From: Ampelomyces quisqualis | Taxonomy: Eukaryota; Ascomycota; Dothideomycetes; Pleosporales; Phaeosphaeriaceae | DNA: 64,000 nt | Reading direction: 5' to 3' | Assembly (NCBI GenBank): GCA_018398575.1 | Contig: JAGTXZ010000020.1 | Location: forward strand, 2,294,001 to 2,358,000 | In this document: in pieces, positions 52,965-64,000 of the stretch | How positions within the stretch are numbered: position 1 is the stretch's first letter | How the letters are laid out: every line of letters starts with the position of its first letter | Translations under genes and position numbers: made by a program | Notes under the pieces: model-generated | Database searches by the model: none | The model's input: only the letters and a program-made list of their open reading frames with translations | Told to the model about the DNA's origin: nothing

Positions 52965-53582
52965 ATGAAGCTCGTCAGGTGAGTTCAACGCGCCTCTGAC
53001 CGAAATGAAGCTCACGTTTACGCGCAGGTTTCTCATGAAATGTCAGAATGAGACAGTCACTGTCGAACTCAAGAATGGTATATACACATATTCGATACTC
53101 TTATTTGTTCTCGATTGGAATTGCGCATCTGAAATGGGTTTTGCGAGACGAATTTGGGTGTCTTCTTTTGCGCCAATCTTCCAACTCTTTCTGAAGTCAG
53201 GACTCAAGTCAACGCGCGTTCTAACTTTAAGCTAGGCACAATCGTCAATGGCACCATAACTTCCGTCTCTCCTCTCATGAACGTTGCCCTCCGAGCAGTC
53301 AAATACACGCCCAAGGCCCGCGACACCGTGACCCTCGATTCCATGACCGTCCGCGGCTCAACAGTCCGATACATCATTCTTCCCGACTCATTACCGCTCG
53401 ACACCCTTCTCATTGACGATGCGCCAAAGCCCAAGAACAAGGCAAGGAAAGAGGCAGATCGCGGCGCCGCCACAGGTGGGCGCGGAGGCCGTGGCGGACC
53501 CCGAGGAGGTGGTGGACGTGGACGTGGAGGTGGACGAGGCCGTGGCGACGGTGGTGGTCGCGGAAGAGGTCGAGGTTTCTAG
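52965..53582 (+). CDS. SMD1: Small nuclear ribonucleoprotein Sm D1
   Basis: Three exons: 52965-52978, 53028-53077, 53236-53582; 136 residues. The Sm fold is complete: MKLVRFLMKCQNETVTVELK (Sm1), NGTIVNGTITSVSPLMNVAL, then Sm2 with STVRYIILPDSLPLDTLLID. The C-terminus is a long Arg-Gly tail (GGRGGRGGPRGGGGRGRGG and onward), the target of arginine methylation. Family knowledge: a core component of the heptameric Sm ring on U1, U2, U4 and U5 snRNAs. The first exon has 14 nt, and the 158-nt second intron splits the NG of Sm1; both are easily missed. Confidence 0.95.
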
Positions 53583-54015
53583 GCGTAGAGCAGGAGCTGC
53601 AGAATGGCAGAAACAGATACAGATACCCACGCACAGGCTGGACGAGGAAGCTGGGCATTGCACGCGGGAGATCAAAAAGTCATGGGTAGGGGACTCTGTT
53701 CGCCGAAGAAAACCCACGATTGATCATGTGCACTAGGATCTCGCATCTGGATTGACCATGGATGCACAAGTCACAGGCATGCGCGGCGTTTGGCAAAATT
53801 GGCTTTTATGTACAGTTGGAAGATCATCGAAGGCGAAATGCAAAATGATACCACGCCGAACTGCTTTTTTGAGTGCTTGTCTCGATCTTTGTGAGCGTGC
53901 TGACTGTGTCGGTCAGTATAGTGGCAATCTCAAACCCCTCGCACATGTATGAACCTCTTTCTCCACCAAACGCCATTGTGGGCTCCTCCTCTGTCATAAT
54001 TGAGCGTCAAAACAC
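53583..54015. other. Convergent intergenic region
   Basis: 433 bp between the SmD1 and PARG-like stops. 3' UTR sequence presumably; overlapping frames in the first part are shadows of the RGG-coding DNA. No repeat or RNA gene seen. Confidence 0.35.
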
Positions 54016-55146
54016 TCACACTAGTTGGCCATCAAGCACGCGATAGAACTCCCCATAGTTTCCCACTCCATCCTTGCCTCCTTGGTCACCCTTCACATTG
54101 TCTAGAATAGCAAAGACGACGTCCTCCCACCAACCTCCTTGGAACTCTTTCTCTCTGAGCACCTCGAGGAAGCAATTTGCGACTTCGCCAGGCGGATTTC
54201 CGAACACACCACATCCCAAGGCGCCGAGGACAAGCTTCGTATGACCCTTCATGGCAGCAACACGCAGCGTCAGACGGATCTTGCGTTTCGTCTCTGCGCG
54301 CTGGCCTTCCTTCTTGTAATTCTTCCCATCATCGGTGAGGGTTGGGCGTCGAAGCGCTGCAACGCTGATAACGGACGTGACAGGTAGGTCGGCAGGTTGT
54401 TGGGTGGAAGTGAGCAGAGAGTGACCGCGAGACATGGCATCGCGGATGATGAGTATAGAAGGCGAGTATATGGCGCTTAGTGACGGAAGCGGGTAGTATG
54501 ACTTGTGCAGGGAGAGGTAAAGGGACGAACGGTAGCAAAGAGCTTCTTCCTGGGCGAGAGCGCCTTTGTGGAAACCACCACCTGCACTTCGCTCCGATGC
54601 GAGGTTGAGGACTGCGACGGGCATGATACTACTCCGAGGTGATCTGTCGCTCATTATGTGGTCTTCTTCCTGGCTCTGGCTATCTGCAGCACTGGGTCTC
54701 GATTGCAAGAGCTCCTGGTAATCGCTGGCTTTGTAGTTGGGTGCGACGTTGATGGCTGCATCGAATGTATCCATGTCGAACACTCTGATACGCGTTCCTC
54801 TCTTGCCCACTTCTGCATCACTGTCTGGCAATTCGAAGCCCGGACAGTCTTTCACATTAAGAGCGGCGAGATCATCCAGGGCATAGATCGATGAATCCAT
54901 AGCGTCCAAGCCAGGAAGCTGACTGAGGACGTTTGGCAGCGCGGCCTTCGTCTCATCGGCGACCCTCTTAAGGTCATCATTGCGTCGGCGATTAGGTCCG
55001 CAGTGTTGTTCCCGATGTCGCCCACTTGAGTTGCCTCTGCCTCTGGAATTGGACACTCGAGGGCGATGTGGCTGGCCTGGTCTTGTCTCTTCCTGTTGCG
55101 GCGGCTTTCCTTTCCGGAAGAAGGACAGAATTGACGCTTGTTGCAT
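54016..55146 (-). CDS. Microbial-type poly(ADP-ribose) glycohydrolase-like protein with PIP box
   Basis: Intronless, 376 residues. The core is the DUF2263/TIGR02452 family of bacterial-type PARG: SIMPVAVLNLASERSAGGGF, immediately followed by HKGALAQEEALCYRSSLY, which contains the PARG signature (GGG, then QEE with the catalytic Glu pair). A macrodomain end follows (HTKLVLGALGCGVFGNPPGEVANCFLEVL). Family knowledge: these enzymes remove poly(ADP-ribose) from proteins; they differ from the large animal PARG. The N-terminus MQQASILSFFRKGK fits the PCNA-interacting PIP box QxxIxxFF (Q3, I6, F9, F10) followed by basic residues. About 110 disordered residues connect it to the core. This would place the enzyme at replication or repair sites. 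Confidence 0.85.
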   Translation of the reverse strand: MQQASILSFFRKGKPPQQEETRPGQPHRPRVSNSRGRGNSSGRHREQHCGPNRRRNDDLKRVADETKAALPNVLSQLPGLDAMDSSIYALDDLAALNVKDCPGFELPDSDAEVGKRGTRIRVFDMDTFDAAINVAPNYKASDYQELLQSRPSAADSQSQEEDHIMSDRSPRSSIMPVAVLNLASERSAGGGFHKGALAQEEALCYRSSLYLSLHKSYYPLPSLSAIYSPSILIIRDAMSRGHSLLTSTQQPADLPVTSVISVAALRRPTLTDDGKNYKKEGQRAETKRKIRLTLRVAAMKGHTKLVLGALGCGVFGNPPGEVANCFLEVLREKEFQGGWWEDVVFAILDNVKGDQGGKDGVGNYGEFYRVLDGQLV

Positions 55147-55672
55147 GGTTGAATTAAGGGTAGTGAGCTAGAAAGGTAGTTGAGCTCGCTCTATGCTGAT
55201 TGTGTATGGGTTGCGATTCAGCACTGTATTTCGAATGCGAAACACGTCACAGGTACGCTGGTGTCAGTTGAGATTGAGATACGGAAGACGAAAACAATGC
55301 ATTGTTGACTCCTACAGTTCAGGCAACAGGCCGCAAGGGGAAGGCACGATGCGCGCGGTTACGCACGTGTGCAGACTCGAGTCGCGAAGTGACAGAGACA
55401 GACCGAACACTGATGTCGCGCCGAGCGAGTGGGTTTCTGTCTACAAGCTGGCGATCGCCAACCTAATCTGCCTCGTTCATGTGCAGTGCAGCAGGGTTCA
55501 TGTCGAGGGTTCAGCCCTAAATGGTATCTACTATCAGGCCTGTACAGCTGCCCCACGTTCGCGTAACACGTGAATTGGAGACAGCCAAACCACAACGCCC
55601 ATTCACCACGTCTTTCATATCCACCCTCGACAAACAGCGCTCATGTAATTCAGAGACACTCCATCTGGCGAA
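55147..55672. promoter_or_regulatory. Divergent promoter region, PARG and hypothetical gene
   Basis: 526 bp between the head-to-head starts at 55146 (minus) and 55673 (plus). Presumed promoters for both. Overlapping short frames lack domains. No specific binding site can be supported. Confidence 0.4.
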
Positions 55673-56566
55673 ATGCCTCCCACTCAAGTCGCCTACTCGT
55701 CCCCAAAGCGCAAGCGCGAGCAGCCTCCGCCGATACCACTACTCAACACCACTCTACGGCCGGTAACAACACCACCACGACGAGGCAGTCCCGCGCCCTC
55801 CTCTGGCGCCAACAGTCCACGGAATGCAGTCGCAGACCAGCTGGGAGGTCTGAGTCTCATCGCAATGCCGGCCATAAGAATGTCGTCGCTTACGCCCACT
55901 GACGATGTAATACACAAGAAGCCGAGGCTGGATGAGATGACGGTGGATAGTGGGACTTCGCTGGACAAACAACGCGCAGCAGGAGAGACGCGCTATCGGA
56001 ACAATCGCAACGAGTTAGAAACCGTTGCTGTTCTCTACGAGAGGGACCCCGCCAGGGAGATACCTGAAACCCCTCAGTTGCATCCCCGCATATTGACAGA
56101 TATCGCTTCTTTTGCGCAACCCACGGCTTTTATGTCGTCACCGGGACCCGAAACGTCGCAACAATCGGCGAAGATACCGCAGAGGCCTCGCACTAAAATC
56201 CGATCTTCTTCGCATCCTCAACCGCTAAATAGATCGCTGTCGCCCCCACCGTCGGAGCTCACGTGGCACGACAGTGAGATCACAGGTCACCTGGCCGACC
56301 CCTCCACCGACCCGGATGATGATGGCACTGGACTGAATGGGATAGGCTTTAAGCCAACACCAGCTATTGCGTATGCTCGGTCGCAGAGAAGAAGACAACA
56401 ATTGAATGAATGGAAGGCAAGAGAGACACGAGAGGCGCGGGCTAAGCGCCACGATCGCAGGCGTCGCGGGGCTGGAGAGACAGCGTCCAGAAAAGCCACA
56501 GTAGAACGCGAGGTGCCTGCAGAAGATTTCGACATGGGAAAGAGAATCGTGAAGTTTGCAATGTGA
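55673..56566 (+). CDS. Conserved hypothetical nuclear-type protein
   Basis: Intronless, 297 residues. Begins MPPTQVAYSSPKRKREQPPP with an SPKRKRE basic cluster resembling a nuclear localisation signal. The middle is disordered and Ser/Pro-rich. The C-terminal third is more ordered: SELTWHDSEITGHLADPSTD followed by DPDDDGTGLNGIGFKPTPAIA and a long basic helix YARSQRRRQQLNEWKARETREARAKRHDRRRRG. That block looks like the conserved part. No enzyme motif. Function unknown; nucleic-acid contact through the basic helix is conceivable but is inference only. Confidence 0.6.
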   Translation: MPPTQVAYSSPKRKREQPPPIPLLNTTLRPVTTPPRRGSPAPSSGANSPRNAVADQLGGLSLIAMPAIRMSSLTPTDDVIHKKPRLDEMTVDSGTSLDKQRAAGETRYRNNRNELETVAVLYERDPAREIPETPQLHPRILTDIASFAQPTAFMSSPGPETSQQSAKIPQRPRTKIRSSSHPQPLNRSLSPPPSELTWHDSEITGHLADPSTDPDDDGTGLNGIGFKPTPAIAYARSQRRRQQLNEWKARETREARAKRHDRRRRGAGETASRKATVEREVPAEDFDMGKRIVKFAM

Positions 56567-56831
56567 GAGTACTGAGGAGGAGTAATCGTAATGCTTTGGC
56601 TTTCTGGGTTAATACGACGACGATCTTACGAGAGAGTATGATGCGAAGTTGGTTTCGGTCACTGAGCGACAGGGTGTCTTGGGAGTATGGCGTAGTTCTG
56701 AAAGTCGTCAGCATTTTCGCGGCTTGTTTAAACAGAATATTGCGCGATCTTTTACAAGTCACATTTTTGGTACATATTATGGTACACAGCTGTCAGCTTC
56801 GCATATTGAATACCCCCTTGGCGCGGGGCAT

Positions 56832-57431
56832 TCACCAAAACTTGATGTTCTTTTCGTACCAATATCCCCACGATTTTTTCCTCTCCTCGTCTGCACGCCG
56901 TGCCTGCTCGAGCTGGTCCTGTTGCTCTCTCGCCTTCCTCCGTGCCTCCTTCCTCGCCTCGATTGTGGCCCGCTTCTGCTCCATAAGCTCCCGCGCTTGC
57001 CTCATGCCAGCCTTTTCCTTGCTGCGATAGTACTGGCAGACTTGATATGAACTAACAGAGACACAGCACCACGTTGCCACGGCCCAATTACAAGATTGCA
57101 TTACGGGTTCTGTCGTTGATTAGCACTATGTTCTAGTTCTGCCCCCTCCCTAGTCATCTTTGGTGGTCTTACTTCTTAGAATAGCAGCCAGACTACCGCC
57201 TGCAAATCCCGCAGCGATGCCTTGTAATTGACTGTCTCGCACACACGGCCGCTTGTGGAAGTTCAGGTAGTACTCTGGACCGAGCTGGCGCACCACTTCG
57301 AAATAAGTTGGACCCGAGTCATCCATCTTTTCACCCCCTGCTGTGTGTGCTGTGCCGCCGGGCATGATATTTGCAGGTGCGCGTGGAGGAGGCGCAGCCT
57401 TCTCTTCAGTCTGTCTTGTGTCGTCCGCCAT
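56832..57431 (-). CDS. COX20: COX20-like cytochrome c oxidase assembly protein
   Basis: Two exons on the minus strand, 57431-57173 and 57109-56832; 178 residues. Conserved core: FHKRPCVRDSQLQGIAAGFAGGSLAAILRK, then PVMQSCNWAVATWCCVSVSSYQVCQYYRSKEK, i.e. two membrane segments around an RPCVRD and CNWA motif typical of Cox20/FAM36A. The C-terminus is a Lys/Arg/Glu-rich coiled coil ending KSWGYWYEKNIKFW. Family knowledge: an inner-membrane chaperone that presents newly made Cox2 for copper insertion and, in yeast, precursor processing. The intron (63 nt) sits between the two membrane segments. Divergent to POL2 with 450 bp between starts. Confidence 0.88.
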
Positions 57432-57881
57432 CGTGGTGTAATGTGTGTGAGCTTGCAGATATTGGGGTTTCGGGTTCGTCAGCGTTTGAGACTCTACGTT
57501 ATGGCCTCAGGATCTTCCGGGGGGGTGTTGTGGGGAGTGGCAGATTGGAAGCCGTGGTGTTCACTCGCTCGATTGTGGTGAGTGCGGAAAAGGCCCGAAA
57601 AATATCCATGACACCATCTGCGCAGAACACCAGCCACACATGTGGCTCAAATCAATTTACCGAAACTGGTAAGGCGCACCGCGGTTGCACGCGCAGCGCG
57701 TCGCGTTCACGATGTGCTGGTGCGACTCTCCAATGTCCACACACTTGTCTCGCGTACACACACCCCTCTCTCACGGCTAGTTCTCGACACACCACGTTCT
57801 TTGCGCCTTTGTTCTTTCCAATGATACCCTGATCAGCATACATTAGCTTTAATTCCTCCTTCACTTCCCTCTCGTTGAATC
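57432..57881. promoter_or_regulatory. Divergent promoter region, COX20 and POL2
   Basis: 450 bp between the starts of COX20 (minus) and POL2 (plus). A G/T-rich patch near 57510-57560 is followed by a C/T-rich run near the POL2 start. The sequence ACGCGCAGCGCGTCGCG at about 57697-57713 contains ACGCG cores resembling MCB/MBF-type cell-cycle elements found before yeast replication genes; this is a weak, unverified resemblance. Confidence 0.35.
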
Positions 57882-60800
57882 ATGGCGCCGCGTCGAGCAG
57901 GCCAGCCCTTTCGCCGGGTAGGCAAGGCTGGCAACACATCCTATGGCCCACAAAAACCGAAGACTGTCGAAGCTTCGTCCTTACGAGGTACAGAAGGCAC
58001 ATCGCAGAATGAGAAGCTCGAGGCGACGCGGCTCGCCAATCGCATCGACGAGTCCATGGGATTTGCGCGCTTCGAGTCGGGCAAAAAGAAAGTGGGATGG
58101 CTCGTCAACATGCACTCGACCACAATAGAAGATGAGAATGTGCCCGGTGGCAAGGCAGGCGTGGACTACTACTTCATTGGCGAGGACGGCGATACATTCA
58201 AGGCCACGCTCGAGTACGATCCTTACTTCCTGTTGGCTGTCAAGAGGGGCAGGGAGCAGGAAGTAGAGGAGTACTGTCGACGAGCCTATGAGGGCCTGAT
58301 CAAGACAATAAAGAAAGTGGAAAAGGAGGACCTTTCCATGCCCAACCATCTCACTGGATACCGGAGAACATTCCTACAGCTCTCGTTCGCAAACGTGAAC
58401 GATTTGTTGGCTGTTCGAAAGGCTGTGGGACCTATAGTGGAAAAGAACAAGAAAAATGTCAATGCAATGGATACATATGCGGAGGTAGTGACGTGCGTAT
58501 TATAAGTTCCCCGAGCGTCCTGTGGCGCTGACAATTTGTAGGACTAATACAGGCGTTGACTTCTTCGATCACGACGATTACGAATACGAGAGACGATTTA
58601 CAACCACGATTGACGCGAGCGATCTCATTGTAGATATCCGAGAATACGATGTTCCCTACCATGTGCGAGTAGCCATCGACATGGATGTACGGATTGGAAA
58701 CTGGTACACTGTCGAGGCGAAACATGGTGCGGTATCAATCAAATGTATAGAGGACAGGCTAACCCCTGCGGATCCGGTCGTCATGGCGTATGACATCGAA
58801 ACGACGAAACTACCGCTGAAATTCCCCGACGCCGTGATCGACCAGATCATGATGATTTCGTACATGATTGACGGTCAAGGATTCTTAATCACCAACCGCG
58901 AAATTGTATCAGAGGACATTCAAGATTTCGAGTACACCCCAAAACCGGAATACCACGGTCCTTTCATGATCTTTAATGAGCCAGACGAGAAGGCCTTGAT
59001 CGAACGGTTTTTCGAACACATCACAGAAGCGAAGCCGACGGTCATGGTCACATACAACGGTGACTTCTTCGATTGGCCTTTTGTCGAGGCAAGAGCAAGC
59101 GTACTAGGTATCGACATGTACCAGGAGATTGGGTTCAGGAAAAATAGCGAGGACATTTACCAGTCGGACTACTGCGCCCACATGGACGCTTTCGCTTGGG
59201 TCAGTCGTGACAGTTATCTCCCACAAGGAAGTCGTGGTCTCAAAGCCGTTACGATGGCCAAGCTAGGGTACGATCCTGATGAGCTCGACCCCGAATTGAT
59301 GACGCCTTATGCCTCCGAACGGCCACAAACCCTCGCTGAGTACTCCGTCTCCGACGCCGTCGCTACCTACTATCTGTACATGAAGTATGTACATCCCTTC
59401 ATTTTCGCTCTGTGTAAGATCCTTCCGCTGGGCCCAGACGATGCGCTTCGAAAGGGTACAGGTACCCTATGTGAGATGTTGTTGATGGTACAGGCGTACC
59501 AAAAGGGCATTGCGCTACCCAATAAACATCAGGCGCCAAAGGAAGCCTTCTGGGAAGGTCACCTCTTGGAGTCGGAGACGTATGTTGGTGGTCACGTCGA
59601 AGCCTTGGAAGCCGGTGTTTTCAGAAGTGACATTCCCTACAACTTCGCTGTGGATCCCACCGCTATCGACGAGCTTATGAATGATCTTGATGCGGCGTTG
59701 AAGTTTAGCATCGAAGTAGAAGAAAAAAAGAAGATGGAAGACATAACCAACTACGACGAAGTCAAGGCTGAGATCGTTGAGAAGCTATTGCTGCTGAAGA
59801 CCACACCAAACCGCAATGAACGCCCCTTGATCTACCATTTGGACGTCGCATCTATGTACCCTAACATTATGACGACGAATCGACTGCAGCCGGACTCCAT
59901 GATCAAGGAGGCTGATTGTGCAGCCTGCGACTTCAACCGCCCGGGAAAGACATGCGATCGCAGAATGCCATGGGCTTGGAGAGGAGAGTACCTGCCAGCG
60001 AAGCGCGACGAGTACAACATGGTCCGTCATGCTTTGGAGAACGAGCGGTTTCCAGGACGATACCCCAACTCGCCAACCCGAGCTTTTCAAGACCTATCGC
60101 CAGACGAGCAGGCTACCTGGGTGCGAAAGCGATTGACAGATTATTCCAAGAAGATTTATCACAAGGTACACGACGCGACAACGATAGAACGCGAAGCCAT
60201 CATCTGCCAGCGCGAGAACCCATTCTATGTCGACACGGTGAGTGGCTTCCGAGACCGACGTTACGATTTCAAGGGTAAGCAGAAGGTCTGGAAGGGTAAG
60301 ACTGAAGCCTTGAAAGCTGCTGGTGCACCAGCGCATGAAGTTGAGCAAGCTAAGAAGATGATTGTTCTCTTCGACTCCATGCAATTGGCCCACAAAGTTA
60401 TTCTGAATTCTTTCTACGGCTATGTCATGCGAAAGGGTTCTCGATGGTACTCCTTGGAAATGGCGGGTGTCACATGTCTGACAGGTGCAAGAATTATCCA
60501 GTTGGCGCGATCGTTGGTAGAGCGAATTGGGCGGCCACTAGAACTGGACACGGATGGGATTTGGGCCATCTTGCCTGCAACATTCCCTGAGAATTTCGCC
60601 TTCAAACTTAGCAACGGCAAGAAGATGACCATATCGTATCCTTGTACCATGTTGAATCATCTCGTTCACGCACAGTACACCAATGACCAATACGAGACAT
60701 TGGTGGACCCTGTCAACTTCCGCTACGAAAAACACAGCGACAACTCCATCTTTTTCGAGGTCGATGGACCCTACAGGGCTATGATCTTGCCCACGTCGAA

Positions 60801-63800
60801 AGAGGAGGACAAGAATCTGAAGAAACGATATGCTGTATTCAATCACGACGGAAGTTTAGCTGAGCTGAAGGGTTTCGAGGTCAAGCGTCGGGGTGAATTG
60901 AAGCTCATCAAGAATTTCCAGGCTCAGATATTCAAATTTTTCCTGGAGGGTACAACACTCGAAGAAACGTATGGCGCAGTTGCTAAGGTCGCGAATCGCT
61001 GGCTGGACATTCTGGACACCCGTGGCGCAACACTGGCTGACGAAGAGCTCATTGATCTGATTGTGGAGAACAAGAATATGACCAAGACTTTGGAAGAATA
61101 CGGAGCACAAAAATCGACCGCCATCACGACAGCGAAGCGACTCGCCGAGTTTTTGGGCGAACAAATGGTCAAAGACAAAGGCCTGAACTGCAAGTACATC
61201 ATTTCCAAGTCACCGCGCAACGCGCCTGTCACTGAGCGTGCCATCCCTATGTCCATCTTCTCGGCCGAGGAGTCGATCAAGCGGTACTTTCTGAGAAAGT
61301 GGCTCCGAGAGGATCCAGGGGATATGGATCCTCGGAGTGTGCTCGACTGGGACTACTATCGCGAGCGTCTAGCGTCTGTCATCCAGAAGCTTATCACTAT
61401 CCCCGCCGCATACCAGAAGGTGCGCAATCCAGTTCCTCGTGTGCCCCATCCGGAATGGCTCGACCGCAGGATTCGACAAAAGGAAGACAAGCTACAACAA
61501 AAGAAGATGACAGACATGTTTAGCAAGAAGCCGCTCACCAACGGTGACGCAAACATTGCGAACAACAAGCTATCTGGTGATCTGGAAGACTTTGGAGCTG
61601 GGAAATTATCTCAAGCTCAGTCCCAGATGAAGAAGGGTATAGTGACCAAGATGGTAGCTAAACGGAAGGAACCCGAGCCTGCTGTACCATTCCAGAGCGA
61701 TCCCTACGCCGCCCTACCAAAAGTCATGCCATCCATCACCCAGGACTATTCTGGCTGGCTCATGTACCAAAAGCAGAAGTGGAAGATCCAGCGACAAGCG
61801 CGGAAGAGGCGACGACAGCTCTTTGGCGAAAAGCCAGTCGATTCATCGGATGCCATCAGCACTTTCTTCAGGAACCAGGCCGAGCTGCTCTTCATCAGCA
61901 CATGGCAACTTGTTCAACTACGTCCAACAGAAACACCTGGGGAAGTCAAAGCCTTCGTACTCATCGACAAGAAGATTCACGCGCTAAAGGTCATTGTTCC
62001 GCGCCAACTATATCTCAACCTGCGAAGCGAGGACCTCCCTGACGTGTCGATCAGTGGGTGTTCCGTCGAAAAGGTTGTCAACCACACGTTGCCGAATGGG
62101 CACCCGTCGATCCATCTTTTCAAGCTCCAGATGTCTGAGCAGACTTACGTTCATGAAGCTGATAGCATCTCAACCCTGTTCAATCATCCTAGCGTTGAGG
62201 GCGTGTACGAAACACAGGTGCCCCTGAACATACGCGCAATCTTGGAGCTCGGAAGCAGCTGCACTTTCGATGAGTCTCAGAAGGGCGTGCTTGGTAAAGG
62301 CTTAGAGCAGGGATTCGACCTGTCCGCTCTCAGGAGGGTCCCATCACAGAAGACATACCTAGCTGATGCGCCGATGAGCTACCTCTACGTCTACCATGTC
62401 AGTAGTGGCGACCGTCATATTTACGCCATCTTCTCAACATCCAAGAGTGATGCACAGATCATCATCCAAAACAAGACGAAGGACTCCCAGGGTATGCCAA
62501 ATGTGGACCGCATCTACGCCGATGCTGTGCGGCGACGCCTCGAAGACAACCAAGGAGAGCCGTGGCAGACTATGATCGATTATCAGGATGACATCCACTT
62601 CAAGACCACGATAGTCACTACAAGGCGCAAAGCCTTACTTGAGCTTGGCGATGTGATTAAAAAGAGGAAGGCAGAAGAAGGCAAGCCACTGATCGTCGTG
62701 ATGCAATCGCCGAACCAGGCCTTGCTATCGCATGACATAGCAATCCTTAAAGACATGCCAATTCTCCCTCTACATCCAGATGAAACGGACAAGCAACTTC
62801 CTCCGCTTGGTTGGCAGTCTTTCATTGCGAAGAGGCTTGTCAGCCACTACCTTGATCTGGGATCTTGGGTTGCGCATCTCCTCGAGCTCTCAAAATATGG
62901 AGATATCCCACTGTGCAATCTTGAAAGCAACGATCCCCGCTTCTTAATCGACGTTGCTTACGCACGCCGGCTACAGAAAGACCGAGTTATTCTCTGGTGG
63001 TCCGGCCAAGCAAAACCAGATCACGCAGGCTACGAGAAGGACGACATTCTTGGACCTCTGGAGACCGTTGAGATGCCATCGATCAACAACGCAGGGACGT
63101 ACTCCTCGGTGTGCATCGATTTAAACCTACGCAACCTCGCCATCAATACCATCCTATCGTCATCCCTGGTCAACGAACTGGAAGGCGCGGATTCGGTATC
63201 CTTCAATCCTTCCGCACCCTCATATGAAACCGTGGATGATGGCACAAACGTCATTCACTCCGACAATGCCTTCGCGGGTGCCGGAATCACTGTCCTTCGC
63301 GAAATGGTCAAAGCCTGGTGGATCGAAGCTGTACAAGCTGGCTCCGGCTTTAGCATGGCCGATGTCATGGTGCAGCATCTTGTCCGCTGGGTCAGCAGTC
63401 CAGGGTCCTTTTTGTACGACAGGTCTTTGCATTACTACGTGGAAATGATGTCGAAGAAGACGTTGCAGCAACTGATGACGGATTTCAAGCGTGTTGGTTC
63501 GCACATCGTCTTCGCCAGCCCAAATCGGCTGTTGCTTCAAACGACTAAAGCTGAGATTGGCAACGCTTACGCATATAGCCAGTACATAATCAAGACGATC
63601 AAGTCGAAACCGTTGTTCCAATTCATGGAGCTGGAGGTCAAGGAGTACTGGGACTACCTCGTGTGGTACGATGAGTTCAACTACGGCGGCAAGGGCTGTA
63701 AAGAGGTTGTCGAGGAAGAGAACCAGGTCGTCGAAAACATTATGTGCTGGCAACTAGCACAATTCTTACCTGCAACACTTCAGCCTACTTTCAACGATTG

Positions 63801-64000
63801 GGTCATCGAATTCATTGAACTCATGCACGCGCGGAAACGTCCGGCTGTCACCGAAGGCTCGACGCCTCGTGCCACCCAAATCCCGCTGCGACCGCTCACA
63901 GTGGATCCGAATGAGCAGACCCAGATTCTACCCAAGACGTTCACCAAGCCACTTTTCAAGCAGATCTCGACCATTTTGCGACGACAGCACTCCGAAATGT
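57882..64000 (+). CDS. POL2: DNA polymerase epsilon catalytic subunit, N-terminal about 2,020 residues
   Basis: Exon 1 57882-58492, one intron 58493-58541, exon 2 58542 to the window end, where the frame is still open; about 2023 residues are visible of a protein usually over 2,200. Exonuclease motif I is VMAYDIETTK (Asp about 288). Polymerase motifs: LIYHLDVASMYPNIMTTNRL (A), KVILNSFYGYVMRKGSRW (B) and LELDTDGIWAILP (C, Asp about 873 and 875, near yeast 875/877). Inside the catalytic domain CAACDFNRPGKTC supplies cysteines for the Pol epsilon iron-sulfur cluster. A PIP-like KMTDMFSKK follows the polymerase core. The C-terminal inactive B-family half is present; zinc fingers lie outside the window. 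Family knowledge: leading-strand replicase in a complex with Dpb2-4. Confidence 0.97.

Overview
The window is nuclear DNA of a filamentous ascomycete, most likely a Dothideomycete of the Pleosporales type. Genes are dense, sit on both strands and carry short (about 45-65 nt) GT-AG introns with CTAAC/CTAAT-like branch sites. Fungal-specific families are present: PalB calpain, NoxB-type NADPH oxidase, fungal rhodopsin-domain membrane protein, Dal5-like MFS permease and SurE phosphatase. Genus assignment is inference. All splice sites below were placed by eye and checked by reading-frame arithmetic, not by transcripts.

Left part (1-14.9 kb): end of a TSR4/PDCD2-like ribosome assembly gene (+), palB/RIM13 (+), an OSH4/KES1-like sterol/PI4P exchanger (+), then on the minus strand a NADPH oxidase, a short-chain dehydrogenase pseudogene with two nonsense codons and a 73-aa membrane protein, then EMG1/NEP1 (+). 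Accessory island (14.9-26 kb): a 2.6-kb gene-free, AT-richer stretch with a 444-bp MITE-like element (25-bp inverted termini, TA target duplication) and a dense cluster of the 9-mer TACTCCGTA. It is followed by a SurE-like phosphatase with an acidic heptapeptide repeat, a VOC/glyoxalase domain fused to a very long Ser/Arg-rich disordered tail, a secreted cysteine-containing protein and a rhodopsin-domain membrane protein.

Middle (26-45 kb): eIF3k (-), an SRO7/lethal-giant-larvae homologue (-), a conserved Gln/Ser-rich protein (-) that diverges from a 1002-aa probable mitochondrial protein (+), an MFS permease (-), an uncharacterised Ser-rich protein (+), RPL29 (+) and an AMMECR1 protein (+). 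Right part (45-64 kb): an AMSH/Sst2-like JAMM deubiquitinase (-), PKR1 (-), a Cys/Pro-rich hypothetical (-), SDH7/ACN9 (-), MTQ2 (+), a protein-kinase remnant (-), SmD1 (+), a microbial-type poly(ADP-ribose) glycohydrolase with an N-terminal PIP box (-), a hypothetical nuclear-type protein (+), COX20 (-) and DNA polymerase epsilon catalytic subunit POL2 (+, cut by the window end).

Most genes are independent housekeeping units rather than a pathway cluster. Themes that recur are ribosome biogenesis/translation (TSR4, EMG1, eIF3k, RPL29, MTQ2), ESCRT-linked proteolysis (palB and the AMSH-like enzyme), mitochondrial assembly (SDH7, COX20) and DNA replication (POL2 and the PIP-box PARG). No CRISPR, rRNA or convincing tRNA gene was seen. 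The most interesting material lies in the 11-21.7 kb accessory part and in the PIP-box PARG.
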